Shown: positions 10,881-22,400 of the stretch, piece after piece
Layout: every line of letters starts with the position of its first letter
How positions within the stretch are numbered: the first letter of the stretch is position 1
From: Asterella californica
Lineage: Eukaryota; Streptophyta; Marchantiopsida; Marchantiales; Aytoniaceae
Direction: 5' to 3'
Length of the DNA stretch: 64,000 nt
NCBI GenBank assembly: GCA_036924285.1
Contig: JAYKYS010000001.1
Location: forward strand, 6,225,501 to 6,289,500
The notes under the pieces: model-generated
Told to the model about the DNA's origin: nothing
The model's input: the letters and a program-made list of their open reading frames with translations, nothing else
Database searches by the model: none
Translations under genes and position numbers: made by a program

Positions 10881-12222
10881 TCATCGTGCAAGCTTCCCTG
10901 TAAGCTTGTCGGACTCCATCAACCACTTGAGCGGCTGGTAATCAGTGATGAGAGTAAAGGGGTTCCCAAACAGATAACATCGAAGTGTGCAACAGCCCAC
11001 ACTGATGCCAAACACTCCCCCTCGTACGAATTGTACCTCGCCTCCGCTGACTGTTGTTGTAGCGACTGGCATACGCCACCACAAACTCCTTTTTCTCATC
11101 ATCATGCTGAGTCAACACTGCTCCAAGTCCCAACATACTCCAATCAGTGTGCAGTTGGAAAGGACGTCCCCTAACGGGTCTCCTCAAGATGGGAGCAGAT
11201 GTCAACCTATCCTTGAGCTCCACAAAAGCTCGCTCTTGCTCATATCCCCACTGCCACTCCTGGTCTACCTTCATCAGCTTGGTCAATGACATCGCAGTTG
11301 CACTAAATCCTTTCACGTATCGACGATAAAAGTTCACCAAACCAACAAATGCTTGAACTCGACTCACATCTGCGGGGCGTGGAATACGTGCAATGGCCTC
11401 AACCTTCGTCTGTTGAACACCCAACCCACTTGGGTAGATGGTGTGACCCAGATACTCTACCAACTCCTGGAAGAACTTGCACTTCCCAGGGTGTAACTTC
11501 AACCCATGAGCTCTCAACCGCTCGAACACATCCTGTAAGTGTCTCTCGTGCTCCTCCACTGTAGCACTATAGACTATGTCGTCAATATAACATTTGACAA
11601 AATCCAATCCTGCTAGGATCCTGTCCATCACTCTTTGGAATTCAGCAGGGGCGTTCTTCAACCCAAATGGTAAGAATCGTCACTGATACAAACGATCCTT
11701 GCCGTGAGAGTCAATCCCCCAGAATGTTGTCTTGGGCTTATCTTCTTCTCTCACCGGCAACTGATGATACCCTGCTCGAAGGTCCAAAGTACTGAAGACC
11801 TTCACCTGCCCTACTGCATCAAAGATCTCCTCAGGTGTCGGCATGGCATACTTATCGGACTTCGTCTGTCGATTGATAGGACGATAGTCTCCACACATGC
11901 GCCTATCCGTGTAGTTGCCATACATATCTTTCTTTGCTGGCATAACTGTGGCAGATGCATACTCTCCATGCGACACCTCCACCAACCCGGCTTCCACCAA
12001 GTCTTGAGTCCTACTCTGGATCAAGGTTCTCTTCATGTCACTGTATCTATAAGGACGTCGAAAGATTGACGTGTCATTAGCCAAGTCGATCCGTATACCA
12101 GGTCCCTTCAAGGTACCCAAATCCTTCATACTAAAGGCAAACAATTCCTGTAGCTCTTCAGGAATATCTGAACTCTTCGTCTCTCCTCTTTTATAAGCTT
12201 GGGTCCAATCTCCGGCTCCCAA
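10881..12222 (-). pseudogene. Reverse transcriptase and RNase H of the methyltransferase element
   Basis: Three pieces cover RT and RNase H. At 12222-11680 are the N-terminal RT motifs (RMCGDYRPINRQT, FSTLDLRAGYHQLPV). A TGA at 11680-11682 stands where the family has the Trp of WRFLPFGLKNAP. At 11661-10942 the same frame continues with the catalytic CYIDDIVYS (about 11592-11566), then the thumb and RNase H start (FQLHTDWSMLGLGAVL). A shift near 11060 moves the rest of RNase H (CYLFGNPFTLITDYQPLKWL) to the frame at 11105-10881. Catalytic residues of RT are kept. The decay is therefore by a few point changes rather than gross loss. Confidence 0.85.
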
Positions 12223-12269
12223 GTATCCTCTGTCACCATGCTAGAGGTAGAAGACGAAGTCCTTGACTG

Positions 12270-12500
12270 CTATCTTGCAGCCTCTGGAGCAGTTTCCTTC
12301 TGCTCACCACCAACAACCTCCATCGCTACTGTGCGAAAAACTTCTACAGTTCTAGCTGCAAGCTCCACACTCTCTCCTACGACATCCCATGATGTCCAAT
12401 GATGACGAACTCCACGTGCCTCGCCCCCAGCCTTTGCCTCCACCGACCCAGTAGGCAAAGAGCTCAAGAGTGCTCGAGCAGTAATACCCGTCGATCGCAT
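12270..12500 (-). pseudogene. Spacer region between methyltransferase and RT
   Basis: This frame is in phase with the methyltransferase, separated only by the TAG at 12507-12509. It has no known domain and ends at a TAG (12270-12272). The following RT is in another frame, so a shift lies in 12222-12270. It probably was a linker in one polyprotein. Confidence 0.5.
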
Positions 12501-12506
12501 CCGACG

Positions 12507-13510
12507 CTACTCAGCCAATCCAAGGCTAACAATCCATGTCAAGCAATTCAAGTCCATTGCTTGATCCAATACTTGACGACGTGAAGCCTCCGACATCGAA
12601 GCTACTACCGTCGTACCCGTAGGAAAACCCGTCGCTCTCTCTCTCTCGTCGGCATTGAGCTCCACCAACTGTTGTAACCGAGCATCCCACACAAGCCCAG
12701 GTCCTCCATCTCTGTAAGCATGTGACGCTGGAAAGCTCACCAAAGTGGGTAACGCTGCCATGGGTCGTCCCACTAGGTTCACCACTGCCATGGGTGACTT
12801 ATCAACGACTCTCATTACTTGAGATCGTCGTCCTGCATCTAAGATGCCATCAACTGTGAGGTGCGCTGGTCGTCTCACTGCATCGTGTGCGCGCTTGAGC
12901 ACCTCCCTCGGTAACAAGTTCGTCCACCACAACCGTGGACGATGTGCACGAGATCCCACTCTCGCTGCATCTAACAACACTGCCGGTCCGACCCATGACC
13001 GCACCTGGTGCACACTCGTCATCATATGTGCACGAGCATCACCCAACAAAGGAACGTTCTCCAAGATGTACGCTGGAGAATCCACCTGATTCATCTGGAG
13101 ATGTCGTAAGATCCGTAACATCTCCCAAAACATCCTAGATCGTGGGTCATGCAAACCATGACCTCTTCCAGCACGAGTGTGACCTTGACATGACCACCCG
13201 GCTATCACCAAGTGAATGGTGCCAACAAATGTGAGATCCTACGCCCCTAGCAGCGAAATATCTGACGGTAATGCTTGCTGGTATCCTCTAACAGCTGATA
13301 TAGACAACAACTCAGGATATCTCTGCACCAAACGTGCCACGTGACGCAATGAGACACGTCTTGCGACCTCATCTCTCTCCACATACAAGTATCGTTGTAC
13401 TTGTATGCCTGCCTGCAATACCGCAGCCAAACTTGTGCTGATCCCTCCAAACAGCTCCAGCACACACACACCCTCCTCTGGATATTGCCATACAATAGGA
13501 GTCGTATCCA
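12507..13510 (-). pseudogene. Cytosine-5 DNA methyltransferase domain inside the gypsy polyprotein
   Basis: The frame holds the ordered motifs of C5 methyltransferases, which move a methyl group from S-adenosylmethionine to cytosine in DNA. Motif I is VCVLELFGGISTSLAAVLQAG-like at about 13466-13407 (AdoMet site). Motif IV is IAGWSCQGHTRAG with the catalytic Cys at 13190-13188; the usual Pro before it is Ser (codon TCA, one transition from CCA). Motif VI is ILENV at about 13067-13053. Motif VIII is SRAHRPRLWWTNL at about 12953-12915. Motifs IX-X are ADERERATGFPTGT and a final MDLNCLTW segment. The order is canonical; HRPR-LWWTNL recalls DNMT3/DRM-type enzymes, but the subfamily is uncertain. 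The domain is broken by an in-frame TAG at 13239-13241 and a shift near 13500. It lies between protease and RT, an unusual place. Confidence 0.88.
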
Positions 13511-13590
13511 GCCGGTGTTAAGGTCACAGGGTCAGTAACAGAGACACCCCGATGTTCCTCTACTGACGGTACAAAGGCTTCACTCCAAGC

Positions 13591-13857
13591 CTACTGCACC
13601 AACCGATCAGCATATTGCTGCAACTCTCCGCTCGAACTCCAAAGTGGAACATCTAAGACAGATGGTACTAACGTAGACATGCTAGGCATGTCCTCCACCT
13701 CCTCAAAGACCGGAGTATCCTCCGCATGGACATTGCCCTCTAACAACTCACCCGACCAAGTTATGACCGAACTGAACCCTGCAACGGATGCCATCGTCTC
13801 TGATGTACGCTCCGTTGTCCGAACTCTAGCACTGAACCGCACTGGTAAGCGGCTCAC
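13591..13857 (-). pseudogene. Polyprotein spacer downstream of protease
   Basis: Same frame as the protease, separated by the TGA at 13876-13878. It ends at a TAG (13591-13593), beyond which the frame continues for about 90 bp to the shift before the methyltransferase. The segment is acidic with no recognised domain. Confidence 0.5.
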
Positions 13858-13875
13858 TCGTCCCTCACCGGACTG

Positions 13876-14562
13876 TCAACCCGGTCTGTAAGATGTTGTC
13901 GCCGCCCAATAGTCGATCACGAACCCCATAGGGTATAATACAGCACCTCCAACCAATACATCAAAAGACTCCGCGGTCGTGACGATAGCCTTGGCCCTCA
14001 CCATGGAACCATCCGTGGGATGATCTTGTCTAACTCTCACTGTCAGCAACTCGCGTGTCATGTGTAGAGTTGTACCTCCTGATCCCGTTAGAGATGTCTG
14101 TAGCTGAAATGGACATCTCTCCACTTCGGACTTCCTCAGACCCAAACAGATACACGCCGTCTTCCTTAACATCAACTGTTGGGCTCCAGAGTCTAACAAC
14201 ACTTTTTGTGGTCGATACACCTTCCCTGAAGGTGCCACCAAACAGAAGATACCACTTCTGTTGTCCAACAACATCACACCTGGTGCCAATCCAGCACGGT
14301 CAATTGCCGGCCTAGCTGGTAACTCATCTAGCCTGGTAGCCACCGCTTGCCAAGTACCACTGGTAGCTGTCCTGATCTTCGACTCCATGGACACATCTAT
14401 CGTCTCTTGCTGAACCACTTCAGCACTAGAGGTAACCACATCCTCGCTCTCACTGAGTGTGGCTGCCAAATGAAACACTGGAGCCAAGTTGACTCCCAAT
14501 GCTCTCATATCCGTGGCTGAAAATAGTGGGGCTCGCAAAACTGTTGTAGCCGCCCCCAACAT
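13876..14562 (-). pseudogene. Aspartic protease region of the methyltransferase element
   Basis: The frame contains VLLDSGAQQLMLRK (about 14205-14164), a retropepsin active-site motif DSGA with the following flap region, then a C-terminal FDVLVGGAVLYPMGFVID resembling the ILG strand of retroviral-type proteases. It processes the Gag-Pol polyprotein in such elements. The frame is open across the site at 14575 where the nested element inserted, so the frame start at 14562 is only the first ATG after the insertion. It ends at TGA 13876-13878. Confidence 0.75.
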
Positions 14563-14575
14563 CGAATTCGACGTC

Positions 14576-14579
14576 GCGT
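14576..14579. repeat. Target site duplication GCGT, left
   Basis: GCGT precedes the 5' LTR of the nested element and recurs at 25395-25398 after the 3' LTR. A 4-bp duplication is short for gypsy but restores the interrupted frame exactly. Confidence 0.75.
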
Positions 14580-16985
14580 TGTCGTGTTGTGGTTCGGCTC
14601 CTGTGTGAAATTCCTGTGTAACCTATGTTGTGTTTCTTTTCCGTGTTTCGTGAACCGTATCGCGTAACTCGTCGAACGGTGTGATGAGTGCCACGTTTGT
14701 GATTATCTGTTTAAGTGATCGCACGGTAGAAGAACGTGCCAAGTCATCGATCTGTGCGCGTTCACTTTAGTGGTCCTTGTCGCCGCATTTGTGTATAAAA
14801 TGGTGGGTCGAAGGTTCATACGGCATTCTCTCTCAACGGGTGATTCGTAAGGGTTCTCGGTGATCTGCATGGAGGAGTGAAGAACTGCAGGAGTGGTGGT
14901 TATGGACGGAGGTGTGTTACCGGCTCCGGATCTTCCTTTCCCGAATCCGTTTCACATCAAGCTTCATTGCATCCACCGCGATCACTTTCGACAGTGGTTA
15001 GTTGCGTACTTTGGTGATGAGTTCATGGGGAGGGTGATGGAGTTACAGCTTCCGGTGATCCTTCCAATCGTAACATACGGAGAGACTTGGGATATGACGG
15101 TGTACATTTTGTTGTGAGGAACAATGGATCTCAACTATCCATCGAACGTTCCTTTCAATCTTTGGGTCGATGTCCGGTGCCATTGCAGACCGAAGATCAA
15201 TCATGGGGCTTGGATCGTGAGAAACTTCGGGCAAGAATATTACAATCGAGTGATAGCTTCACTGTTTCCTTTTGTCATACCTTTTATTGTAGAACGTTTC
15301 CAAGTTGTAATATTGACGTTGTATTAGTCTGCGGCTCACTGGTTTCATTCTAGTTGAGCGCTTCTGTGTAGTTACGGACCGCGAAGAATCCATCGACATA
15401 TCTGAAGGATTTTGTGAAGTCTTAGAGTGTTGTTGATGTCTTGTGTCTCCTTGGAGAGTAAAAATTCGTTCTAAGGGAAAAGTTAAGAGGAGAAAAGACA
15501 AAAAGTAAAGTTCTTTTTTGCTCTTATTGGTCCACTTTTGGACCAATGGTGTTCTAGCTGATCCTCGCGACGTTTCTGTGGTTTCTGGAGGCTTCAGAGG
15601 TCCATTCGCGAAACGGAGGGTATGGTTGGAGAGCTCTCGACCGGGGCTACAATCTGGGCTGAAGAATCGATCGATTTGATGAAAGTATGAGCGCGTTATG
15701 ATCGATTGAGTGGAGAGGGGTGAAATTTGTACCTACTGCTACGTTTCTGGTTGTTCCGAGAGACTCGCGAGGAGTTTTGAGGAGCTGTCTGTTGGGTTGG
15801 AGAGCTGACGACGTGCTGGTCGTTTTGATATCAATTTCATCAGTTTCTTGATCGATTTGGATTCTGAACCGACCGATTGAAGTTGAGAAGTGCAGATGGG
15901 ATAAGGCGGGACAGCGAACTATGATAGCCATGGATAGTTTGCTATTGCTTAAGATCTGAGTCGAATTTCTGAGTGAAACTTTCCAGGATTGAAGAATGTC
16001 TTATCAGTAAGATACTTGGGAAGTTTCACCTCAAATGGTCGAGTAGTTTGTTCAGAATCTTGGATCAAATGTACCTGGGTCTGTAAAGCTCTGAAGTTAG
16101 CACAGATTACGGTTTGATCCATATCTGAGAATTGGTTTGAGATTTCGACCTGAAAATTGTTCAGGGTAGGAGTGAAGGGTCCAATCAAGCTTCCTGTGAA
16201 GTTTGATCATCATTGGTCGAGTGGTTTGGAAGGACTGAGGTCTCAAAGTTCGAAAATACTTCTGTTATTAGCTATTTCGGGTTTTTCGGTATCATCTATG
16301 ATCATTTTGGTCATTTTCGATCAATTTGGAGAGGAGTTTGTTGCTGAAACTGCCATGGCTGCATGCAATTCGACATTGGAGGGTGTGGGGCTGATTTCAG
16401 CTCTTGGTGATGAAGGAGAACGGAGTCGCCATGAGTCTTAAGCCGCTGTTTGGGTTCTCGGAGCTGCCAGGTACTACCGCCGTTGGTGCTATATTGAGAT
16501 CTGAATAGTGTTTTGGAGTATGCATGCTTTACCTTGCTGGAATGCTTGGTAGACCAGGGTGTACAGCAAGTTGTATCGATACTCTATCAAGTTGATTGAG
16601 TGATCTTATAGCGTCTTCTGGTTGTACTATGAAGTTGTGATAGTTGGATTGATGGGCAGTTAGCGTCGCTGGGGAGCTATTCAGAAGTCAGGCTTCCAGT
16701 GATATAGAGGAATAACTTCAGTTAGATAATACAGATCTGAGTATTTTTAGTTAGAATACAAAAGATCTGTTTGTAACACAAGTTTATGCAACCTATACGT
16801 AACCTTGGATCGTAGCAAGCTTTAAACTTGAGACGAGCGGATACAAGGTCACTCAGGCTAAAAGAGTAGATAGTGAAACATTTGAGTGGAAACATCCAGA
16901 TCTAGATCCAACCTTGTCAATCCACATACCTCTGCACAGCCATATACCCCGTGTATTCCTAGACAGAAAAACACGTTATACGATA
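14580..16985 (+). repeat. 5' LTR of the young gypsy element
   Basis: It starts TGTCGTGTTGTGG and ends TACGATA. A TATAAAA box lies at 14794-14800, so transcription probably starts near 14825, giving a short U3 and a very long R-U5 region. The small frames inside the LTR recur in both copies and show no family resemblance. Confidence 0.92.
14794..14800 (+). promoter_or_regulatory. TATA box of the 5' LTR
   Basis: TATAAAA within TGTGTATAAAATGG. The identical box recurs at 23203-23209 in the 3' LTR. Confidence 0.65.
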
Positions 16986-16987
16986 GC

Positions 16988-17001
16988 TGGTGAACTCGAC
17001 G
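16988..17001 (+). other. Primer binding site of the young element
   Basis: TGGTGAACTCGACG begins two bases after the 5' LTR. The leading TGG fits a tRNA CCA end; the tRNA is not identified. The related relic at 49377-51216 has TGGTGAATTCGATG in the same place. Confidence 0.55.
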
Positions 17002-17025
17002 TGAAAAGTCTAGGGTGAGAGGTAC

Positions 17026-19425
17026 GTGCGTGGTTTTGCCACCATGGACATTGAAGGGTTGGGTCATTACGTAGATGAGGCTTCTACATCTGGAGAGGCA
17101 CCAAAGGTGACCAAGCTTTCACGGTCTGATATGCGATTGCTTGAGGCATTCGCGTTGGTAATGCAACAACAGCAAGCCACTGAACGGAAAGAAGCAATGG
17201 CTACTAAAGCCTTGCAATCTGTTGTGGGGTTGCTAGATCAGTTTGACGGGAAGAACATATCCAAGTACCTAAAGTACTATTCCCGAGAGATGGAGTTGAG
17301 CAAAGTGCCTGAAAGAGAGATGGTGAGTACATTTGCGCTTGCTGTCGTACCTGAACTACGAGAGCACATGAAGGACATCATCCGATCTCATGGTGCTACG
17401 TGGGAAGGATTTACTCTTCAGCTGAAAGAAGAGTATTCTTTAGAAGATGCAGACCGAGTGACTAAGAAGTCATTCATGGAGTGGGTAAACAAACCCAACA
17501 AAGGGCTTGTTGCCACAGAGCTATTTCGGGAGTATGAGAGACAATTCCTTCAGTTGTCTCGGATGGAGAAGCTCACATTGGAGAATGACAAGGTGGAGTT
17601 GTTTCTACAAGCAGCCAACAATGAATTACAAAGGGAGTTGGAGCTGCTTCTAGAAGATAGGATGGAAGACAACGGACTCACGACTGACTGGAGAAAAGTC
17701 TCTGAAGCAGTGAGTGTACTTGCCAAACGAGAGTACCGGAGAGGGAAGGTGGTGGTAAGACAAGAAGAGAGACCACCGCCGATCATAGTACCTCGTAGGC
17801 AACCAATGGTACCCAATGTGCAAGCACCTATTGTGCATGTACCTCAAGTTCCACTTCCTACTATTCCTGTCCCGAAAGTTGCACCGCAAAGAGATGCTAT
17901 GGAAGAGTTGGTAAAAGGGATGAGGGACTTGCAGATCAAGTTAGCAAGGTTGGAAGAGAAGGGAGGAGCACATGATACCAAACTTGCTCCTAAGCAAGAT
18001 TATGTACAGAGATGCATTTGGTGTGATAGTTCTGATCATGCTCGAAGAGAGTGTGGTGATTTTGCCAAAACTCTACGAGATGGAGTAGTCTATTGGAAGG
18101 AAGGAAAGATTGCTCTGAAGGATAATGGAGAGATTCTTAGAACCAACTTCGGGAAAGGAGGAATGAAGCAAGTACTGGAGGAGTATCTATCTCAACATGC
18201 TACTGCGTCGGTAGAAGCTGCTACTTATGGAGTTGAGGTAGTACGAGAAAGAAGTGCTTCTAAGAAGGATGGAGATACTCTTGATATGTGGAGCCATGCA
18301 GTAAGCACGAACAAAAGGGGGAAAATGGCAAGGGAGGAGTTGCTCAGAACAGCCACGGCAATCAGGGGTGCTACTGGATGGGATGATCCCGTGGATACAA
18401 TGTCTGTTCACGCTTATTTGGCGAAGAGTCAACATGAGGCTCTCATGGAGGAGAAGCGCAAACGAGATGAAGCAGGCCCTAGCGAAGAGAGAACAGCTCT
18501 CAAGAGGCAAACAAGAGGAGAAAAGTTCAGACCGGAGATCATGTCTCTACCAGAGGAGACTATGGAAGAGGTCATATCCTCTACTCCCGAGAAGTCAGAG
18601 AAGAGCAGAGGTAAGGAGAAAGGTAAATCTCCTTCATACAAGCTTCAGTCTGATATTGAAGCTGCTACGGATCTGAAAGGAGTACTAGAAGAGAGAGTAC
18701 TCAATGCCAAGATCGAGTTTACCTTGCGAGAGATCCTTGGGATTGCCAAGAGAGAGTTTCATGATGTCATTATTGACACCATCAAACGAAAAAGGCAATT
18801 GGCAGGAGAAACCGCTGTGTCTAATGCATTAGACACAAGGATATCAAGAGAGGAAGAGTTAGAACTAGCTCAATGCTGCATCAACCGCAAGGTTCGGTTT
18901 GAGGATGATAACGATGACAAGGTCCCTAGTCATTACACTAGAGGACATTGGGCTAGAGCTACTGCCGAAGCCTTAGTGAAGGTAGGAGAGATGACAGATC
19001 CGGTGGTTGCTCTCATTGATCATGGATCAGAGATCAATATTGTCTCTAAGGACATCTACAAGCAAGGTGGATGGCCTGTTGATATAGATCATGGTTGGAT
19101 GATCAGAACAGCGAACAACACACGAGGAGAACTCTATGGAGCTTGTCCTGATGTGAAAGTAAAGGTGGGAGATGTAACTATTGAACAAAACTTCTTTGTT
19201 CAAGATAGTACATCATACCCGGTGATACTCGGTCAACCTTACATTACAGCTGTGAGGATGGAGACCAAGGTTTTGGATGATGGATCTGCTTATGCACGGA
19301 TCAGAAGTCAGGATGGCAAGAGAGCGGTACAGTTTCTAACTGTATCAGCAAACCACGAGCGGAACAGAGATTATCTGAGGGGTGGTTCCTTGCCTAAGGT
19401 CACGGAGGAGTTCAAGGATTTTTGA
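17026..19425 (+). CDS. Gag-protease polyprotein, young gypsy element
   Basis: The frame encodes 799 residues from the upstream-most in-frame start; the first ATG in good context is at 17044 (GCCACCATGG), so that may be the true start. The N-terminal half is a Gag with a structural region around LDQFDGKNISKYLKYYSREM. A CCHC zinc knuckle (CX2CX4HX4C) lies at 18013-18054. A lysine- and glutamate-rich stretch follows. The C-terminal part has a retropepsin-like domain whose active site reads ALIDHGSEINIVS (about 19006-19044), with His where Thr or Ser is usual. The ILGQPYI segment follows. The TGA at 19423-19425 lies within the overlap with Pol. The frame is intact. Confidence 0.88.
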   Translation: MRGFATMDIEGLGHYVDEASTSGEAPKVTKLSRSDMRLLEAFALVMQQQQATERKEAMATKALQSVVGLLDQFDGKNISKYLKYYSREMELSKVPEREMVSTFALAVVPELREHMKDIIRSHGATWEGFTLQLKEEYSLEDADRVTKKSFMEWVNKPNKGLVATELFREYERQFLQLSRMEKLTLENDKVELFLQAANNELQRELELLLEDRMEDNGLTTDWRKVSEAVSVLAKREYRRGKVVVRQEERPPPIIVPRRQPMVPNVQAPIVHVPQVPLPTIPVPKVAPQRDAMEELVKGMRDLQIKLARLEEKGGAHDTKLAPKQDYVQRCIWCDSSDHARRECGDFAKTLRDGVVYWKEGKIALKDNGEILRTNFGKGGMKQVLEEYLSQHATASVEAATYGVEVVRERSASKKDGDTLDMWSHAVSTNKRGKMAREELLRTATAIRGATGWDDPVDTMSVHAYLAKSQHEALMEEKRKRDEAGPSEERTALKRQTRGEKFRPEIMSLPEETMEEVISSTPEKSEKSRGKEKGKSPSYKLQSDIEAATDLKGVLEERVLNAKIEFTLREILGIAKREFHDVIIDTIKRKRQLAGETAVSNALDTRISREEELELAQCCINRKVRFEDDNDDKVPSHYTRGHWARATAEALVKVGEMTDPVVALIDHGSEINIVSKDIYKQGGWPVDIDHGWMIRTANNTRGELYGACPDVKVKVGDVTIEQNFFVQDSTSYPVILGQPYITAVRMETKVLDDGSAYARIRSQDGKRAVQFLTVSANHERNRDYLRGGSLPKVTEEFKDF
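19419..19425 (+). promoter_or_regulatory. Putative -1 ribosomal frameshift site between Gag-PR and Pol
   Basis: Gag ends GAT TTT TGA, with five T at 19419-19423. Slipping back one base re-pairs TTT perfectly and continues TTG ACA in the Pol frame. The Pol frame opens only after a TAA at 19395-19397, so the shift must occur within 19398-19425. Reinitiation at a downstream ATG is the alternative. Confidence 0.55.
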
Positions 19426-22400
19426 CAAGTACTGCTATAGAGCGAGGACATAGTGGTACACTGGAGAAGGTACTCTCGCTAGAGAAAGAAAGTGCTTTTT
19501 GTACAGGAGTTGTGAGATTTTCTGGGAGTGGATTTGCTACACATACACGACTTGCTGACTTGCAGAAGTGGGAGCAGAAAGTTGTGCAAAAAACTGAAAA
19601 AGATCTAAAGAGAGTTGGTGTGCTTGAAGAGGATGATAAGATAGAAGGTGTTTATTTGGAGTTAGGATTGGGAGATTTCATCGATGAACTTGCTATGCAT
19701 GAGCAAGAAGATGAGGATCATGTGGTGGAAGTACACTCTAGGGAGCTCTATACAGCTATAGAGTCATTCGTAGATCCTGAAGTTAGAGTTGATACTAGGT
19801 ACAAAACGGTAGACAAGAAGGTAAAACCTGTTGCTCAGCCATTACCTAGTGATTCTAACCAGCGAGTCCAACAATCTTCGAAGGAGAAAAGCTTGAGAGA
19901 TCTTAGCCGGGTCGGTCACAAGTTCACTGAAGCTACGCTCAAGGAGTTGAAGGTTGGTTCAGCAGATTTTCTTTTGTCTGTGGAGGAGAATAGGTTTAGG
20001 GAGATGTTAACTAGGCACGGGAAAGCTTTTGCTTTTGAAGCCTCAGAAATCGGATGTGTAGATCCTAGCATTGTGACGCCAATGATCATATTCACAGTTC
20101 CACATGCTCCTTGGGATTTGAGGCCAATTCCTGTACCTAGAGCGCATCTACCGAAACTCATAGAGCTCTTGAAGGAGAAGATGCAGATGAAGATCTTGGA
20201 ACCATCGTTTGCACCATACTCTAGTCGTTGGTTTACAGTACCAAAGAAGAGTGGTGCATTACGGTTCATCCAAGATATGCAACCTGTGAACCAAGTGACC
20301 ATCAGAAATACAGGCATAGGACCTATCGTCGGAGAGTTTGCTGAAGCGTTTGCTGGGAGGGCTATTTACTCTATAGGAGATATTTACTCTGGATACGATC
20401 AGTTTCAACTTGCTGAACAGAGTAGAGATATCACCACCATGAGGACACCGTTGGGATTGGTCAGAATGTGCACACTACCACAAGGAGCAACAAACTCGGT
20501 AGCGCACATGATGAACGGGATGAACAAGGTTCTCCGTGAGTTCATTCCTGAGAAGACCATGCCTTTCTTGGATGACATTCCAATTAAGGGATGCGTTGAG
20601 GAGGAGAAAGATGAGACAATGGATCAGAAGGGGTGTAGAAACTTTGTTGCTGATCACATTTCAGATTGTGATAAAATCTTATCACGACTTGAAGAGGCGC
20701 ACTTGACACTATCAGGTGCCAAGTCTTCATTTGGAGTGCGAGAGGTTGTGATTGTGGGGCACTTATGTGGATGGTTTGGACGCAAGCCTGATCCTGGTAA
20801 AGTGGATGCTATACGGCGGATGAAGGATACTTGTGGTTCAACAACGGAGGTGAGAAGGTTTCTTGGAGCTTGTGTCTTCTATCATGTGTGGATTCCACAT
20901 TTTGCACATGTGGCTGATCCTCTTTACGATCTGTTGAGAAAGCACAAGAGGTTTGCATGGGAGGAGAGACATACCGAGGCGATTCAGAGATTGAAGCAGT
21001 TGTTATCTTCTCCACCTGTACTTCGTCGTGTGAGCTACGAGGATAGCAAACCAGTGATACTTACTGTTGATACTAGTCCGATAGCCATTGGATGGGCAGT
21101 AGGACAAGATGATGAAGAAGAGAATCGGTTTGCAGTCAGATTTGGAGCAAAGGTGTTGAGTGAGCGACATAGAAACTATCCTCAAGTGAAGAGAGAGTTA
21201 TGGGGAGTAGTTACAGCTATGAAAGCTGAAAAGGACTATTTGATTGGAGCGCCAGTAATAGTAGAAACAGATTGTTTACCACTATTAGGGATGATTACAA
21301 ACTGTAACACTCCTGATATTGCTATGCTACGCTGGATTGCTTACATCAAGTCCTTAAATCCTGAGTTCCGACACATAGCGGGGAAGAACAATCCAGTAGC
21401 TGATATGTTATCTCGTGCGAGGTATGAGGATGAGGAGGAGATGATAGAAGATACAGAAGATGTTGGTACTACTGTTTTCTGTAGAGCTCAAGGAGGTGAG
21501 AGTGAGCATTCGAAACCGTTCATGGAGGAGCTATATGAAGGAGAATGGATAGACATAGGACGTTATCTAAGTCTGTTGACTAGACAGCCAGGATGGAGTG
21601 ATGCCCACTTTAAACAAATCAGGAGGAAGGCTTATAACTACTTGCTACAAGGTGGTTATTTGTGGAAACATGCTAAGCAAGGTGGTAAGATGCCACAAAG
21701 GGTTGTGTGCAAGGTTGACATGCAGAAGTTACTCATGCAGGAGTTTCATGAGAGCTTGTGGGCAGGACATAGAGGTATTTATGCCACCTTTACAAAGCTG
21801 AAGGAGAGATATTGGTGGCGTAACATGTACAGAGATGTAGTTCAATTTGTGGAGACATGCCAAACTTGTCAAGAGTATTCAGGAATTCGGCATCGAGATG
21901 GATTACATCCTACTTATCCACTTGCAATGCATTATAAGTGGGTAGTAGATCTTGTTATTATGCCAGTTGGTATATGGCAGATGCGATACTTAGTTTTGGC
22001 ACGTGAGGATTTGTCCAACCAAGTGGAAGGGCGAGCCTTACGGACAAAATCCACAGAGGGAGTCTGCAAATTCTTGTTGGAAGATGTGATTTGTAGATAT
22101 GGTTGTGTTGGGAAGATCACGGCTGATCGAGGGGAGCTGAACAATGATGAGGCTAAAGCGTTCTTCAAGAGGTGTGGTGTGAAGTTAGCTCTCACCACAG
22201 CCTACAATCCGGAAGGTAATGCGAAGAGTGAACGTGGTCATCCTCCTATTGTGAAAGCTATTGTGAAAGCTTGCAAGGGGAGGGCAAGAGAATGGCCAAG
22301 ATTTCTTCCGTTTGCATTATGGGCTGATCGTTCGACTCATAGTTCAGTTACGGGATATATGCCGGCGGAGTTGATGCAGGGGCAGAAACCTATCATGCCC

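Noticed and set aside
12507..13510. Methyltransferase as a host gene
   Set aside because: It has no introns, is in phase with flanking polyprotein spacers, and sits between protease and RT of one element on the same strand.
9197..13891. Several plus-strand frames of 60-140 codons
   Set aside because: They are antisense shadows of the integrase, RT, methyltransferase and protease coding on the minus strand.
14893..16441. Open frames of 60-95 codons recurring identically at 23302-24850
   Set aside because: They lie wholly inside the two LTRs of the young element, so recurrence reflects LTR identity, not coding conservation, and no family similarity is seen.
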